Source: Roseibium marinum
GTDB taxonomy: Bacteria > Pseudomonadota > Alphaproteobacteria > Rhizobiales > Stappiaceae
DNA: 64,000 nucleotides
Assembly: GCF_002906165.1 (NCBI RefSeq)
Contig: NZ_PPCN01000006.1
Location: 1-64,000 of the forward strand
Reading direction: 5' to 3'
Shown in pieces: positions 1 through 8,734 of this stretch; position 1 is the first letter of the stretch; each line of letters begins with the position of its first letter. The position numbers and the translations under genes were made by a program. The notes beneath the pieces were generated by a model, which searched no databases, was not told the origin of the DNA, and was given only the letters and a program-made list of their open reading frames with translations.

Positions 1-662
1 AACCAAAACCAAAACACAAGTGCTCCGATAAAGGCTTCCCGCAAGGCCAACGCCGCCTACGCTTCCCTTCCTTCAAAATCAAATTGTCAATGAACCATTC
101 ACTTGTCGCGAATGCGGCACAAAGGCCTCCGACCAAAGACGTCAAACTTGCTTCCTGTTGCCAGGTCCGAGCGACGAAGATGTCCGGTAGAACCGACAGC
201 AAGGCACGCCGAGATGGCAGCGCCGCCGTCGATGGAGGGCGTTATACGCAGGGCCCGAACCGGAGTCAACTGACTTTGTCAAAAAAGATTCACAGAGAAA
301 ATCCGGCTCAAAATAGCGCAATTGAATCATCATTCTAAGGATGCGCCCCCAAGCACGCCCCCGGAATTCCGGCCGAACCGGATCGGCCATGCGCCCTTAC
401 AAGCCACGCACTTATGCTGCCTTTACTATAAAGACCTTGTCCAAAAGGATTTTTACCACAGAACCGACAAATTCTGGGGCTACCGACGCCCGATACCGGG
501 ACCGGCGCCCTGCCGGCGGTGCGGAAACAATTGACGTTTTTAATCAAACACTGCATTTAGCAGGATCTGATTATGTTTGGCGGACAGGATCCCCCGGCCC
601 TTGTTGACGGGCTGACGGTTATGATCCACCCGCAGGCTGTATGAAGGACCGGACAGGAATTA
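1..662. other. Gene-free leader region
   Basis: No reading frame here has a recognisable family motif or a convincing ribosome-binding site. The only open frames are short (60-88 codons) and overlap each other on both strands. The left end holds an A/C-rich stretch and a pyrimidine-rich tract around 60-75. A TTGACG hexamer at 531-536 with CATTTA at 554-559 (17-bp spacer) could be the promoter of the M23 peptidase gene, but it is a weak match. Confidence 0.5.
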
Positions 663-2639
663 ATGCAATTTGGCCCTTTCCATAGCGCGCAGACCATCCG
701 CATAGAGCTCGGCGACGAGCCGCCGCTGCGCGGCTATGAGGGCCGCAGCGGCCTGTCCGACCGGCGGCAGGTCTCCCTGCGCTGGCTGGCGGGAACCGTG
801 CTGACCGGCGTAACGTCCCTTTTCCTGATGGGTGGCGCCCTGATGGCGGCGCTCGACGGCCAGTACAGCGTGGAGGCTGCCCCTTCCGCCGAAGCCTATC
901 TGAACGGCTTTGCCCTGTCCGCAGGCGGCGGCAGCAAGGGTGACAGGGTCCTGCACGCCGCGGCCGAATATTCCAGCAAGCATGTGATCGACGTGAATGT
1001 CGTCGCCCGCGACGGCGACAGGGACCATATCCGCGTGCAGCCGCATGTTTTTGTCAGTGCCTCGCTGGCCACAAGAAAAGACCCCGAGCTCGCGGACCGC
1101 ATCCCCCCCTTCAATCCGCTGAACATGTTCGCCGACAACCGCGAGGAAAACTTTCCGGCGGGACTGAGCGACACCGGTGCGCCCGTCCTGGCCGATTCCC
1201 TTTACGGCGCCAAGCTTGAAAGCGAGGTCAGCATCAGCCTGACACCTTTCCCTGTCTCGAGCGGCGCCATCGACCTGGAGAAAACACCATCGGAGACCGA
1301 GGTGGAACTGAGGGTTCGCGAAACCGCCCGGACCCTGTCCATCGACGCCGTTGAAATGGCGGCCAAGACCCTCGTCGATCCGGGACGTTTCGATTTCAAC
1401 CTCGCCCTTCAGCCGGATCTGGAACGCTATGCGGTGCGTATCACGCCCGAGAATGTGTCCTTTGTCTCCAAGCGGGACGAAGACATCCGCTTCGCCGGCC
1501 TGGACGAAAACATCGTTCCGGTGACCGAGGGCCAGGATCTGGCCGACATCCTCATGGATTACGAGGCGACAGAAGACGAAGCCCGGACGATCGCGTCCGC
1601 CCTGAGGACCAATTTCGGCATATCGGACCTTGAGGACGGCCAAAGGCTCAGGATCGCCTTCGCGCCGTCGCCGGAAAATCTCGAACGCATGCGCCCCGAA
1701 CGCATCAGCCTTTACGAAAACACAGAACATCAGGCGACGGTCGCCCGCTCCGACAGCGGCGACTATGTCAGGGCGAAGGAACCCAGCACCTTCCTGGCCG
1801 ATGCTTTCGCGGAAGCCGACCGGGTTTCCTACGGCGGCCCGACACCGGCGATCTACGACAGCCTTTATCAGACGGCGCTCGAACAGGAGATGCCCGAGGA
1901 GATCATCGACGATCTGGTGCGCATGTTCTCCTTCGACGTGGATTTCAATGCGCGCGTCCAGCCCGGCGACTCCCTGGAACTGTTCTTCGCGGAAGGCGAC
2001 GACAACAGCGGCCCGAAAATTCTGTACGCTTCGTTGAATACCGGTAACACGACACGGGAATTCTACCGTTACCGGACGCCCGATGACGGCGTCACCGACT
2101 TTTACGATGCCTCCGGCCAGAGCGCGAAAAAGTTCCTGGTCCGCAAGCCGCTCAACGGCGGCAAGTTCCGTTCCGGCTTCGGCATGCGCCGCCATCCGAT
2201 CCACAAATATACCAAGATGCACCTGGGCGTGGACTGGTCCGCGCCGCGCGGGACGCCGATCATCGCCGCCGGCAACGGAGCCGTCCTCAAGGCGGGCTGG
2301 AGTTCCGGTTACGGGCGCCGCATCGAGCTGCGCCACACCAATGGATACACCACCACCTACAATCACATGAGCGGCTTCGGCAAGGGCATCCAGGAAGGCT
2401 CGCGCGTCACCCAGGGCCAGATCATCGGCTATGTGGGCTCGACCGGGCTCTCCACCGGCCCGCATCTTCACTACGAAGTGCTTGTGAACGGCCGCTACAT
2501 GGACCCGATGCGTATCAAGCTGCCCAAGGGCCGCACCCTGGACGGGGAAATGCGTGCCTCCTTCGAGGCGGAGCGCTACCGGGTCGACACGCTTCTGGAG
2601 CGCGTCCGCAAACCCTCCCGCATCGCTTCGGTCAACTAG
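663..2639 (+). CDS. M23 family metallopeptidase (membrane-anchored murein endopeptidase)
   Basis: Predicted zinc endopeptidase that cuts peptidoglycan cross-bridges from the periplasmic side of the inner membrane. The 658-residue protein has a cytoplasmic N-terminus, one membrane segment at about residues 40-66, a long periplasmic stalk, an OapA/LysM-like stretch near 290-335 and a C-terminal LytM/M23 domain. The metal motifs are intact: HLGVD (His520, Asp524) and HLH (His601, His603). Its length and order of parts match NlpD/MepM-like proteins of Rhizobiales. It stands alone: 660 bases upstream are gene-free and the next gene belongs to sugar transport. The substrate bond is inferred from the family. 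Confidence 0.9.
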   Translation: MQFGPFHSAQTIRIELGDEPPLRGYEGRSGLSDRRQVSLRWLAGTVLTGVTSLFLMGGALMAALDGQYSVEAAPSAEAYLNGFALSAGGGSKGDRVLHAAAEYSSKHVIDVNVVARDGDRDHIRVQPHVFVSASLATRKDPELADRIPPFNPLNMFADNREENFPAGLSDTGAPVLADSLYGAKLESEVSISLTPFPVSSGAIDLEKTPSETEVELRVRETARTLSIDAVEMAAKTLVDPGRFDFNLALQPDLERYAVRITPENVSFVSKRDEDIRFAGLDENIVPVTEGQDLADILMDYEATEDEARTIASALRTNFGISDLEDGQRLRIAFAPSPENLERMRPERISLYENTEHQATVARSDSGDYVRAKEPSTFLADAFAEADRVSYGGPTPAIYDSLYQTALEQEMPEEIIDDLVRMFSFDVDFNARVQPGDSLELFFAEGDDNSGPKILYASLNTGNTTREFYRYRTPDDGVTDFYDASGQSAKKFLVRKPLNGGKFRSGFGMRRHPIHKYTKMHLGVDWSAPRGTPIIAAGNGAVLKAGWSSGYGRRIELRHTNGYTTTYNHMSGFGKGIQEGSRVTQGQIIGYVGSTGLSTGPHLHYEVLVNGRYMDPMRIKLPKGRTLDGEMRASFEAERYRVDTLLERVRKPSRIASVN

Positions 2640-2812
2640 GGTCTGTCTCTTTAATATTGGCTCGGCGACGGCAGGATTTCCGGCGGTTCGGTCGTATGGA
2701 ACGATTTCGCCGCTGTTGGCTGTACTCAAACCACAATTGGAAATTTAAGAGCTTACCGAGTGGGCCGGCATAAAGGTCCCGCGCAATCCTCCCCTCCTGC
2801 GGGTTTAATACC

Positions 2813-2840
2813 TTGACTTTGGGTTCGTACCCGAGAATAT
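2813..2840 (+). promoter_or_regulatory. Putative sigma-70 promoter of the arabinose ABC ATPase gene
   Basis: TTGACT at 2813-2818 and GAATAT at 2835-2840 are separated by 16 bases and lie just upstream of the ATPase start at 2868. The spacer contains a short palindrome (GGGT-N4-ACCC) that could be an operator. A purine-rich Shine-Dalgarno stretch (GGGAGAGAGG) sits before the ATG. Confidence 0.5.
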
Positions 2841-2867
2841 GGATTAAAGTTCCGGGAGAGAGGCGTC

Positions 2868-3947
2868 ATGGCAGGGATAAGCATAAACGGAGTTTCCAAG
2901 AGCTTCGGCTCGGTAAAGGTCATCGACGACCTTTCGCTTGAAATCGGCTCCGGAGAACTGGTTGTCTTTCTCGGTCCGTCCGGCTCAGGAAAATCGACCC
3001 TGCTGCGGATGATTGCAGGCCTTGAATCCATCGACAAGGGCACGCTTCTGATTGACGGAACGCGCAGCGAACATCTTGCTCCAGGCCAGCGCGGCGTTGC
3101 CATGGTATTCCAGAACTACGCGCTTTATCCGCATATGACAGTGCGCCAGAATATGGCCTTCGGCCTGCGCAATATCGGCCTGGATTCCCGTATCATAGAA
3201 GAGCGCGTGCGGAATGCCGCCCAAATTCTCGAAATGAGCGAATTGCTCGACCGGCGGCCAGCGCAATTGTCAGGAGGACAGCGGCAGCGAGTTGCCATTG
3301 GCCGCGCCATCGTAAAGGAACCCAAAGCCTTTCTTTTCGACGAACCGCTTTCCAATCTTGACGCGGCATTGCGGGTCCGCACCCGCGTTGAATTGGCGGA
3401 ACTGCATCAGCGCATGCGGGCAACAATGATCTATGTGACCCACGACCAGACGGAAGCCATGACCCTCGCTGACCGGATCGTTGTGCTGAACAATCGCAAA
3501 ATCGAGCAGATCGGTACGCCGATGGAAGTTTATCTGCGGCCAAAATCCCGCTTCGTTGCGGGCTTTGTCGGCAGTCCTGGCATGAATTTCATGCGTGCCG
3601 AAGTCGACACATCCGGCGAGGCGGTTGCCCGTCTGGGCAATGGTGCAGAGCTGCCGCTTGATCTGGACGTCCCCGGTTCGGGCTCTTATGAACTTGGCAT
3701 CCGGCCCGAGGGTGTTCGTGTGGTTTCATCCGGCGGCGGCACTCCAACGGCTCAGGCCAAGGCCGGCGTCGTGGAACGGTTGGGCGAGCGTACCCTTATT
3801 TATTGCACCCTGGACGACGGCACGGAATTGATCGCACAGGACGGCAGCCAGTCCGCCATCGCACCGGGCGACAAGCTCGACCTCGATTTCGACGCGTCGG
3901 CAATTCACCTCTTCGACCAGGTCGGCCAAGCCTACCACGCCCGATAA
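2868..3947 (+). CDS. Carbohydrate ABC transporter ATP-binding protein (UgpC/MalK type)
   Basis: Cytoplasmic ATPase that would power the sugar importer encoded just downstream on the other strand. The 359 residues carry Walker A (GPSGSGKST), Q-loop, signature LSGGQRQR, Walker B ending in FDEPLSNLD, and the H-loop YVTHDQTEA. About 120 C-terminal residues form the OB-like regulatory domain of the MalK/UgpC group. It faces the permease genes tail to tail: its stop is 70 bases from the end of the second permease gene, so the ATPase is transcribed separately from the rest of its transporter. The partner assignment rests on adjacency. Confidence 0.92.
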   Translation: MAGISINGVSKSFGSVKVIDDLSLEIGSGELVVFLGPSGSGKSTLLRMIAGLESIDKGTLLIDGTRSEHLAPGQRGVAMVFQNYALYPHMTVRQNMAFGLRNIGLDSRIIEERVRNAAQILEMSELLDRRPAQLSGGQRQRVAIGRAIVKEPKAFLFDEPLSNLDAALRVRTRVELAELHQRMRATMIYVTHDQTEAMTLADRIVVLNNRKIEQIGTPMEVYLRPKSRFVAGFVGSPGMNFMRAEVDTSGEAVARLGNGAELPLDLDVPGSGSYELGIRPEGVRVVSSGGGTPTAQAKAGVVERLGERTLIYCTLDDGTELIAQDGSQSAIAPGDKLDLDFDASAIHLFDQVGQAYHAR

Positions 3948-4017
3948 GCGTCAATCGAAATTACCCTGATTTTTGCGGGCCGTTTGTTTGGCAGAGGTCC
4001 CGCCGGCTTCATTGAAT

Positions 4018-4860
4018 TTATCCTTTGATGCCGGCGGAGAGCGTTATGGCCTGTGTGACTTTGCGCTGAAAAACAAGATAGGCCAGCGCGACCGGCAATC
4101 CGGCCAGAACGGCGGCTGACAACTCGCGCGCGTAATAGACGCCAAAGGCATCGCTCACCTGGGTGATACCGACCGTGATTGTCATCATCTCGGTCTTGGT
4201 GACGGCAAGAAACGGCCACAGAAATGAATTCCAGGCCCAGATGAACGTGACGATGGAAAGGGCCGTGGTCACACCCCAGTTCATCGGAATGTAGATGCGG
4301 GTGAGAATGCGCCACTCCGAAGCGTTGTCCATCACGGCCGCTTCCCGGAAGTCTTTGGGCACATTATCGAAGAACTGCTTGTAAACGATGATGACGACAG
4401 GGTGAATCAGCTGGGGCAAAATGATCCCCGTCCAGCTGTTGAGCAGGCCCATGCCCGCAATCAGTTCAAAGTGATTGATGATCAGGGTCTGGATGGGCAC
4501 CATGAAACTGGCAAGGATCAACCACCACAAGGCGCGGCGGAACGGAAATTCGAGCTGGGATATCGCGTAGCCGCAGAAAAGCGAGGACGCGACGGTCACA
4601 AACGTCACCCCGACCGCGGTTGCGACGGAGTTGAGATACCAGATGCCGATCTGTGTCTGGGTCAGGGCATGGACATAATGGGAAAAAGTAAGTGTTTGCG
4701 GCCATAACTCGACATAGGGCCGCACAACTTCGTCCTCGGGCTTGAGCGACGACACCACGCCCCAGTAGAGCGGGAAGGCCCAAAGGACCGCGGCAATCAC
4801 CGTGATCAGGGTTATCGCCAATCCTGCCATGTTGATGCGATGAATACGTGTCGGGTTCAT
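4018..4860 (-). CDS. Carbohydrate ABC transporter permease (MalG/UgpE family)
   Basis: Inner-membrane subunit of the predicted arabinose/arabinoside importer. The 280-residue protein has six hydrophobic segments and the EAA loop typical of these permeases (EAAVMDNASEWRI), which contacts the ATPase. I chose the ATG at 4860 because it overlaps the stop of the preceding permease gene in an ATGA arrangement, indicating translational coupling. An open frame continues upstream but overlaps the neighbour's coding region. The C-terminus ends in KG, common in MalG-like proteins. The substrate is inferred from the neighbouring arabinofuranosidase. Confidence 0.92.
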   Translation of the reverse strand: MNPTRIHRINMAGLAITLITVIAAVLWAFPLYWGVVSSLKPEDEVVRPYVELWPQTLTFSHYVHALTQTQIGIWYLNSVATAVGVTFVTVASSLFCGYAISQLEFPFRRALWWLILASFMVPIQTLIINHFELIAGMGLLNSWTGIILPQLIHPVVIIVYKQFFDNVPKDFREAAVMDNASEWRILTRIYIPMNWGVTTALSIVTFIWAWNSFLWPFLAVTKTEMMTITVGITQVSDAFGVYYARELSAAVLAGLPVALAYLVFQRKVTQAITLSAGIKG

Positions 4861-5741
4861 TTCCGGCGTCCCCCGGACAATCGCGTCAGCTGGAAGTTCA
4901 GCACCGACACGACAATGACGATCACGAACAGAACGACAGCCACCGCGGCGGCACGCCCGCCCTGGTTCGACTGGAACGCGCGCTGAAACACATAGTAGAC
5001 AAGGACGAGATTGTCGTTCGGCCGTCCTCCTTGTGAAAACAGGTACACCTGGTCGAAAATCTTCAATTGCAGGATCAGCTGGATCGTCGATACCAGCGCA
5101 GTCACCGGCCACATCAGCGGCCAGGTGACCCGTGAGAATGTCGACCAGCTTCCCGAATTGTCGAGAGAAGCCGCTTCATAGATTTCTTCGGGAATGGCGC
5201 GCCGTCCGGCTAGGAAAAGCAAAATCGAAAATCCCGCTGTCCACCAGATCGTCACGAATCCAACGGCAGGCATGAACCATGCCGTCGACTTGAAAACGGG
5301 GATTCTGTCGGCACCCGCCCAGTCGAACAGGTGCATCGCGATGCCGAACTGAAAATTGAGTGTCCAGTCCCAGATCAGGTAAACGACCGAAACAGGCAGA
5401 ATGTAGGGCAGAAAGAACAGGGCGAGCACCAGCGATTGCAACCGTCCCTTGAGACGGTTGATGCCAAGCGAAATCACCAGGGCAACCAGGGTGCCGGGAA
5501 TGACGGTGAGGGCAACAAAATAGAAGGTGTTCCACAAGGCCGTGTGGAAACGGCGGTCCCGCGGAAGCCTTTCATAATTTTCCAGACCGACCCAGTCACC
5601 CGCTCCGATGAGCGGGGCATCGGTGAAGCTCAAAATGAACATCTTGATGGTAGGATAGATGAACACCAGGCCATAGATCGCCACAAAGGGCAAGATCAGC
5701 AGGACTGCCATAAACGCTTCGTCGCGCCTGTTTCTGAGCAA
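4857..5741 (-). CDS. Carbohydrate ABC transporter permease (MalF/UgpA family)
   Basis: First membrane subunit of the sugar importer, 294 residues. It has six predicted membrane segments, beginning with a strongly hydrophobic stretch at residues 10-32, and an EAA motif (YEAASLDNSGSWSTF). It follows the binding-protein gene by 74 bases, a gap that holds a strong stem-loop, and overlaps the second permease gene by 4 bases. The set of binding protein, two permeases and a separate ATPase is a complete CUT1-type importer. Confidence 0.92.
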   Translation of the reverse strand: MLRNRRDEAFMAVLLILPFVAIYGLVFIYPTIKMFILSFTDAPLIGAGDWVGLENYERLPRDRRFHTALWNTFYFVALTVIPGTLVALVISLGINRLKGRLQSLVLALFFLPYILPVSVVYLIWDWTLNFQFGIAMHLFDWAGADRIPVFKSTAWFMPAVGFVTIWWTAGFSILLFLAGRRAIPEEIYEAASLDNSGSWSTFSRVTWPLMWPVTALVSTIQLILQLKIFDQVYLFSQGGRPNDNLVLVYYVFQRAFQSNQGGRAAAVAVVLFVIVIVVSVLNFQLTRLSGGRRK

Positions 5742-5778
5742 AGCTTGTTCCCCGGATCACCTTGTTGCGCTCATCGGA

Positions 5779-5808
5779 ACCGGGCCATCCGCAAAGGAAT
5801 GGCCCGGT
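5779..5808 (-). repeat. Intercistronic stem-loop after the binding-protein gene
   Basis: A perfect 10-bp inverted repeat (ACCGGGCCAT and ATGGCCCGGT, loop of 10) lies between the sugar-binding protein gene and the first permease gene. No T-run follows on the coding strand, so it does not look like a simple terminator. In ABC operons such hairpins often protect the upstream message and keep binding-protein levels higher than permease levels. Confidence 0.6.
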
Positions 5809-5815
5809 CCACCGA

Positions 5816-7087
5816 TCACAGGTCGTTGAGTTCGTACTTGATCTCTTCAACAGCTTTGGCAGGCTCCATTTCGCCGTTCAGCGTCGGCACGAAATAGCTC
5901 GACATAACATCGAAGATCGGGCCCGCAATGCCGGCCTTTGGCGATTTCGGGTCAAAGATCATGTTCGCTGTCAGGCTGGAATACGTGGCATTCGGCTCCA
6001 TTGCCTTGTATTCGGCGGAGTTGGTCACGGGACCGTAGGCGGGGATGTGACCGGCTGTTGCCCAGAACAGCGAGTTCCTGGAAATCCAGCTCATCACCTC
6101 CAGCACGGCATCATGCCTAGCCTTGCTCATTTCCTTGCCCTTGTTGGCCGGAATGGCGAAGGTATGACTGTCCGCATAGGTTGACGGGTGATCGAAGATC
6201 ACCGGCAATTCGACAGCACCCCACTCGAACAACTTACCCTTCGCGTGCGCGTCCGTCATCGTGGGGACTTCCCACACACCGTTGATCATCATTGCCGCTT
6301 CACCGGAAGTGAACAGGGCGACGGTTGCCGGATAGTCGGTATAGGTCGACTGCAGGCCTTCATTCGTCCAATCCTGCAGGACCGCAAGCGCGTTCTGAAG
6401 CTTTTCAGCGTTATCGCCGGCGAGGAATTCATCGCCGGACATCAGCACGCCGTCCTGCTGTCCCATCAGCGAATAGATCGTCCGGAACATGAAATTGCCG
6501 TCCGCGGTTACACTGCCGAGCGGGTACTTCACGCCGGCCGCTTTCAGCGCCTGCAATGTAGCGGTGAACCCGTCACGGGAATCCATGCCCTTGGGCACTC
6601 CGTTCTCCGTCAAAAGACCCGCTTTTCCAAGAATGTCCTTGTTGTAGTAGAGGACGACCGGATGGGTATCCAGCGGCACGGCATATTGCTTTCCGTCAAT
6701 CGTTACCGCGTCCCAGGTCGCGTCGGCGTAATCGTTTTTGCCGAGCCCCATCTGCTGCCAGTCGGCCGAAGTGACTTCCGTCAGGATGCCCTGCTCCACC
6801 GCCAGCGGGATACGGCTGGCATGATAGGTCATGATATCGGGCGCCTCGCCTACCGCGGCGGATGTCTGCACTTTCGAGTAAAACGGAACGCCCCACTCCA
6901 GCGTCGTCGCATCGATCGTGATCTGGCCTTCATGCTCCTTGTTGAAGTCTTGGATCATCTGCTTCATGCGCACGCCGTCGCCGCCGCTGAGAAAATCCCA
7001 CCAGACGACTGTTTCACTGGCGGCGGCTGAAGAAACAAGTGCTGTTGCCACGCATATGCCCGCGGCCAGGCCTTTCAGATTTAACAT
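5816..7087 (-). CDS. Extracellular sugar-binding protein of ABC transporter (UgpB/MalE-like)
   Basis: Periplasmic receptor for the importer, 423 residues. A Sec signal peptide spans about residues 1-23 (hydrophobic core followed by AAA-SE cleavage region). The mature protein starts with VVWWDFLSGGDG, typical of family 1 solute-binding proteins, and contains the usual mid-protein GVWE segment. It lies 38 bases downstream of the arabinofuranosidase gene, in the same direction, so the two are probably co-transcribed. The ligand is likely L-arabinose, an arabinoside or an arabino-oligosaccharide, by context only. Confidence 0.9.
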   Translation of the reverse strand: MLNLKGLAAGICVATALVSSAAASETVVWWDFLSGGDGVRMKQMIQDFNKEHEGQITIDATTLEWGVPFYSKVQTSAAVGEAPDIMTYHASRIPLAVEQGILTEVTSADWQQMGLGKNDYADATWDAVTIDGKQYAVPLDTHPVVLYYNKDILGKAGLLTENGVPKGMDSRDGFTATLQALKAAGVKYPLGSVTADGNFMFRTIYSLMGQQDGVLMSGDEFLAGDNAEKLQNALAVLQDWTNEGLQSTYTDYPATVALFTSGEAAMMINGVWEVPTMTDAHAKGKLFEWGAVELPVIFDHPSTYADSHTFAIPANKGKEMSKARHDAVLEVMSWISRNSLFWATAGHIPAYGPVTNSAEYKAMEPNATYSSLTANMIFDPKSPKAGIAGPIFDVMSSYFVPTLNGEMEPAKAVEEIKYELNDL

Positions 7088-7125
7088 TTACTCTCCTCCC
7101 TTGGTGAAGCGGCCTCCCAGCCGCT

Positions 7126-8634
7126 CTAAAGCTGAACCGTGATCATCGAGTAGGAATATGCCGGCACGCTCACATGAATCGAATTTCCGGCGATCTTCGC
7201 CCCGGTTTGCGCTTCCGGTTTCACGTTGTCGGGATTAAGCCGGGTATTTGTTGCCTCCAGATCGTCGTGCTTGATCAGAGTGTGCTCAACGGACTTCGCA
7301 CTGCCGAACCCCTCAAGTGAAAGACTGATATCCATCGGCTCCTCGCCGTTCCGGTTGACCGCGAAGAACGTCAGGGTGCCGGCGTCGCCATCGTGTACGC
7401 CGGCGATATCGAGATAGCTGACGTTGGCGGCCACGTCGGCGTTGTAGGATCCGCAGGCGACGTCGAGCTGCAAGGCCGTGCCGCGTCCGTAGCGGGATGC
7501 GAACTGGAAGGGATAGTAGATCGTTTGCTTCCAGGCCGGACCGCCGGGAGCCGTCATGATTGGCGCGATCACGTTCACGAGCTGGGCGATACAGGCGATG
7601 CGAACGAGATCCGACCGCCTGATGAACGTGTTGAGAATACACCCGACCTGAAGCACGTCTTCGAAATTGTAGATATCTTCCAGAAGCACCGGCGCATGCG
7701 GCCAGCCCCAGGTCTTCATGCGCTCGGCATCCTGCTTGCGCTCGTGATACCAGACGTTCCATTCGTCGAATGAAATCCTGACATCGTTCTTGGCGCGCTT
7801 TTTCCCCTTCACATAATCGATAACGCCGCCGACTGTGCCTATATAGCGGTCGAGCTTTTCGGGAAGCGCGAGATATTCCGCGGTGTTCTTTTCGTAATTC
7901 TCAAAATACATGTGAAGGGAAATGTAATCGACCTGCTCGTAGGTGTGCTCGAGAACCGTCGCCTCCCACTGCGGAAAGGTCGGCATGTTCGAATGGGAAG
8001 ATCCGCACACCACCAACTCCAGCTTGTCATCGAAAGCACGGATTGCCTTGGCTGTCTCATTGGCCAGATGACCATATTCGTCCGCGCTTTTGTGACCAAC
8101 CTGCCAGGGCCCGTCCATCTCGTTGCCAAGACACCAGAGTTTGACATCCCATGGTTCGGCCCGGCCGTTTTTGCGGCGTAGATCCGACCAGTAGCTGCCG
8201 CCGGAATGATTGACATATTCGACAAGGTTCCGCGCCGCATCGAGCCCGCGCGAGCCCAGATTGACCGCCAGCATCATCTCCGTATTGGCCGAATCCGCCC
8301 AATCGGCGAATTCATGAATACCGACATGGTTCGATTCCGATGTGTGCCAGGCGAGATCGAGGCGCGTGGGGCGCTCGTCCCGTGGCCCGATCCCGTCTTC
8401 CCAGTTATAGGCGGAAACGAAGTTGCCGCCCGGGTAGCGGCAGATAGGCGTATCGAGGTCACGCACGAGATCGATGACGTCCCGGCGCATGCCGTTTTCA
8501 TCGGCGGACGGATGGTCCGGTTCGTAAATCCCGGTATAGACCGCGCGTCCCAGATGCTCCAGGAATGAGCCGTAAAGCCGCTTGTCGATATCCGAAATTG
8601 TATAGCGCGCATGCGCGGTGACGCGAGCTTCCAC
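7126..8634 (-). CDS. Alpha-N-arabinofuranosidase, glycoside hydrolase family 51
   Basis: Hydrolyses terminal alpha-L-arabinofuranosyl residues from arabinosides. There is no signal peptide, so it acts in the cytoplasm on imported oligosaccharides. The acid/base Glu lies in LGNEMDGPWQ and the nucleophile Glu in FDEWNVWYHE; a beta-sandwich domain follows the barrel. I chose a GTG start at 8634, preceded by an AAGGGAGG site, because GH51 proteins begin at this point (EARVTAHARY); an in-frame ATG lies 12 codons upstream. This gives 502 residues, normal for the family. It is downstream of the ArsR-type regulator gene and upstream of the importer genes. Confidence 0.92.
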   Translation of the reverse strand: MEARVTAHARYTISDIDKRLYGSFLEHLGRAVYTGIYEPDHPSADENGMRRDVIDLVRDLDTPICRYPGGNFVSAYNWEDGIGPRDERPTRLDLAWHTSESNHVGIHEFADWADSANTEMMLAVNLGSRGLDAARNLVEYVNHSGGSYWSDLRRKNGRAEPWDVKLWCLGNEMDGPWQVGHKSADEYGHLANETAKAIRAFDDKLELVVCGSSHSNMPTFPQWEATVLEHTYEQVDYISLHMYFENYEKNTAEYLALPEKLDRYIGTVGGVIDYVKGKKRAKNDVRISFDEWNVWYHERKQDAERMKTWGWPHAPVLLEDIYNFEDVLQVGCILNTFIRRSDLVRIACIAQLVNVIAPIMTAPGGPAWKQTIYYPFQFASRYGRGTALQLDVACGSYNADVAANVSYLDIAGVHDGDAGTLTFFAVNRNGEEPMDISLSLEGFGSAKSVEHTLIKHDDLEATNTRLNPDNVKPEAQTGAKIAGNSIHVSVPAYSYSMITVQL

Positions 8635-8734
8635 GCCATCCCTCCCTTTATAACGTCTTTTCCGGTTCATACCGGTTTATTCGCTACAGTAAGCGTCAGG
8701 AGGCCCGGGAGGTCAAGCCAATTTTCATGTCGGC

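Noticed and set aside
84..607. Several 60-88 codon frames in the left-end region
   Set aside because: They overlap on both strands, have no ribosome sites or motifs, and their composition looks non-coding.
660..2729. 689-codon open frame on the minus strand, opposite the M23 peptidase gene
   Set aside because: It mirrors the codon structure of the peptidase gene, lacks any family motif, and the plus-strand protein has intact catalytic residues.
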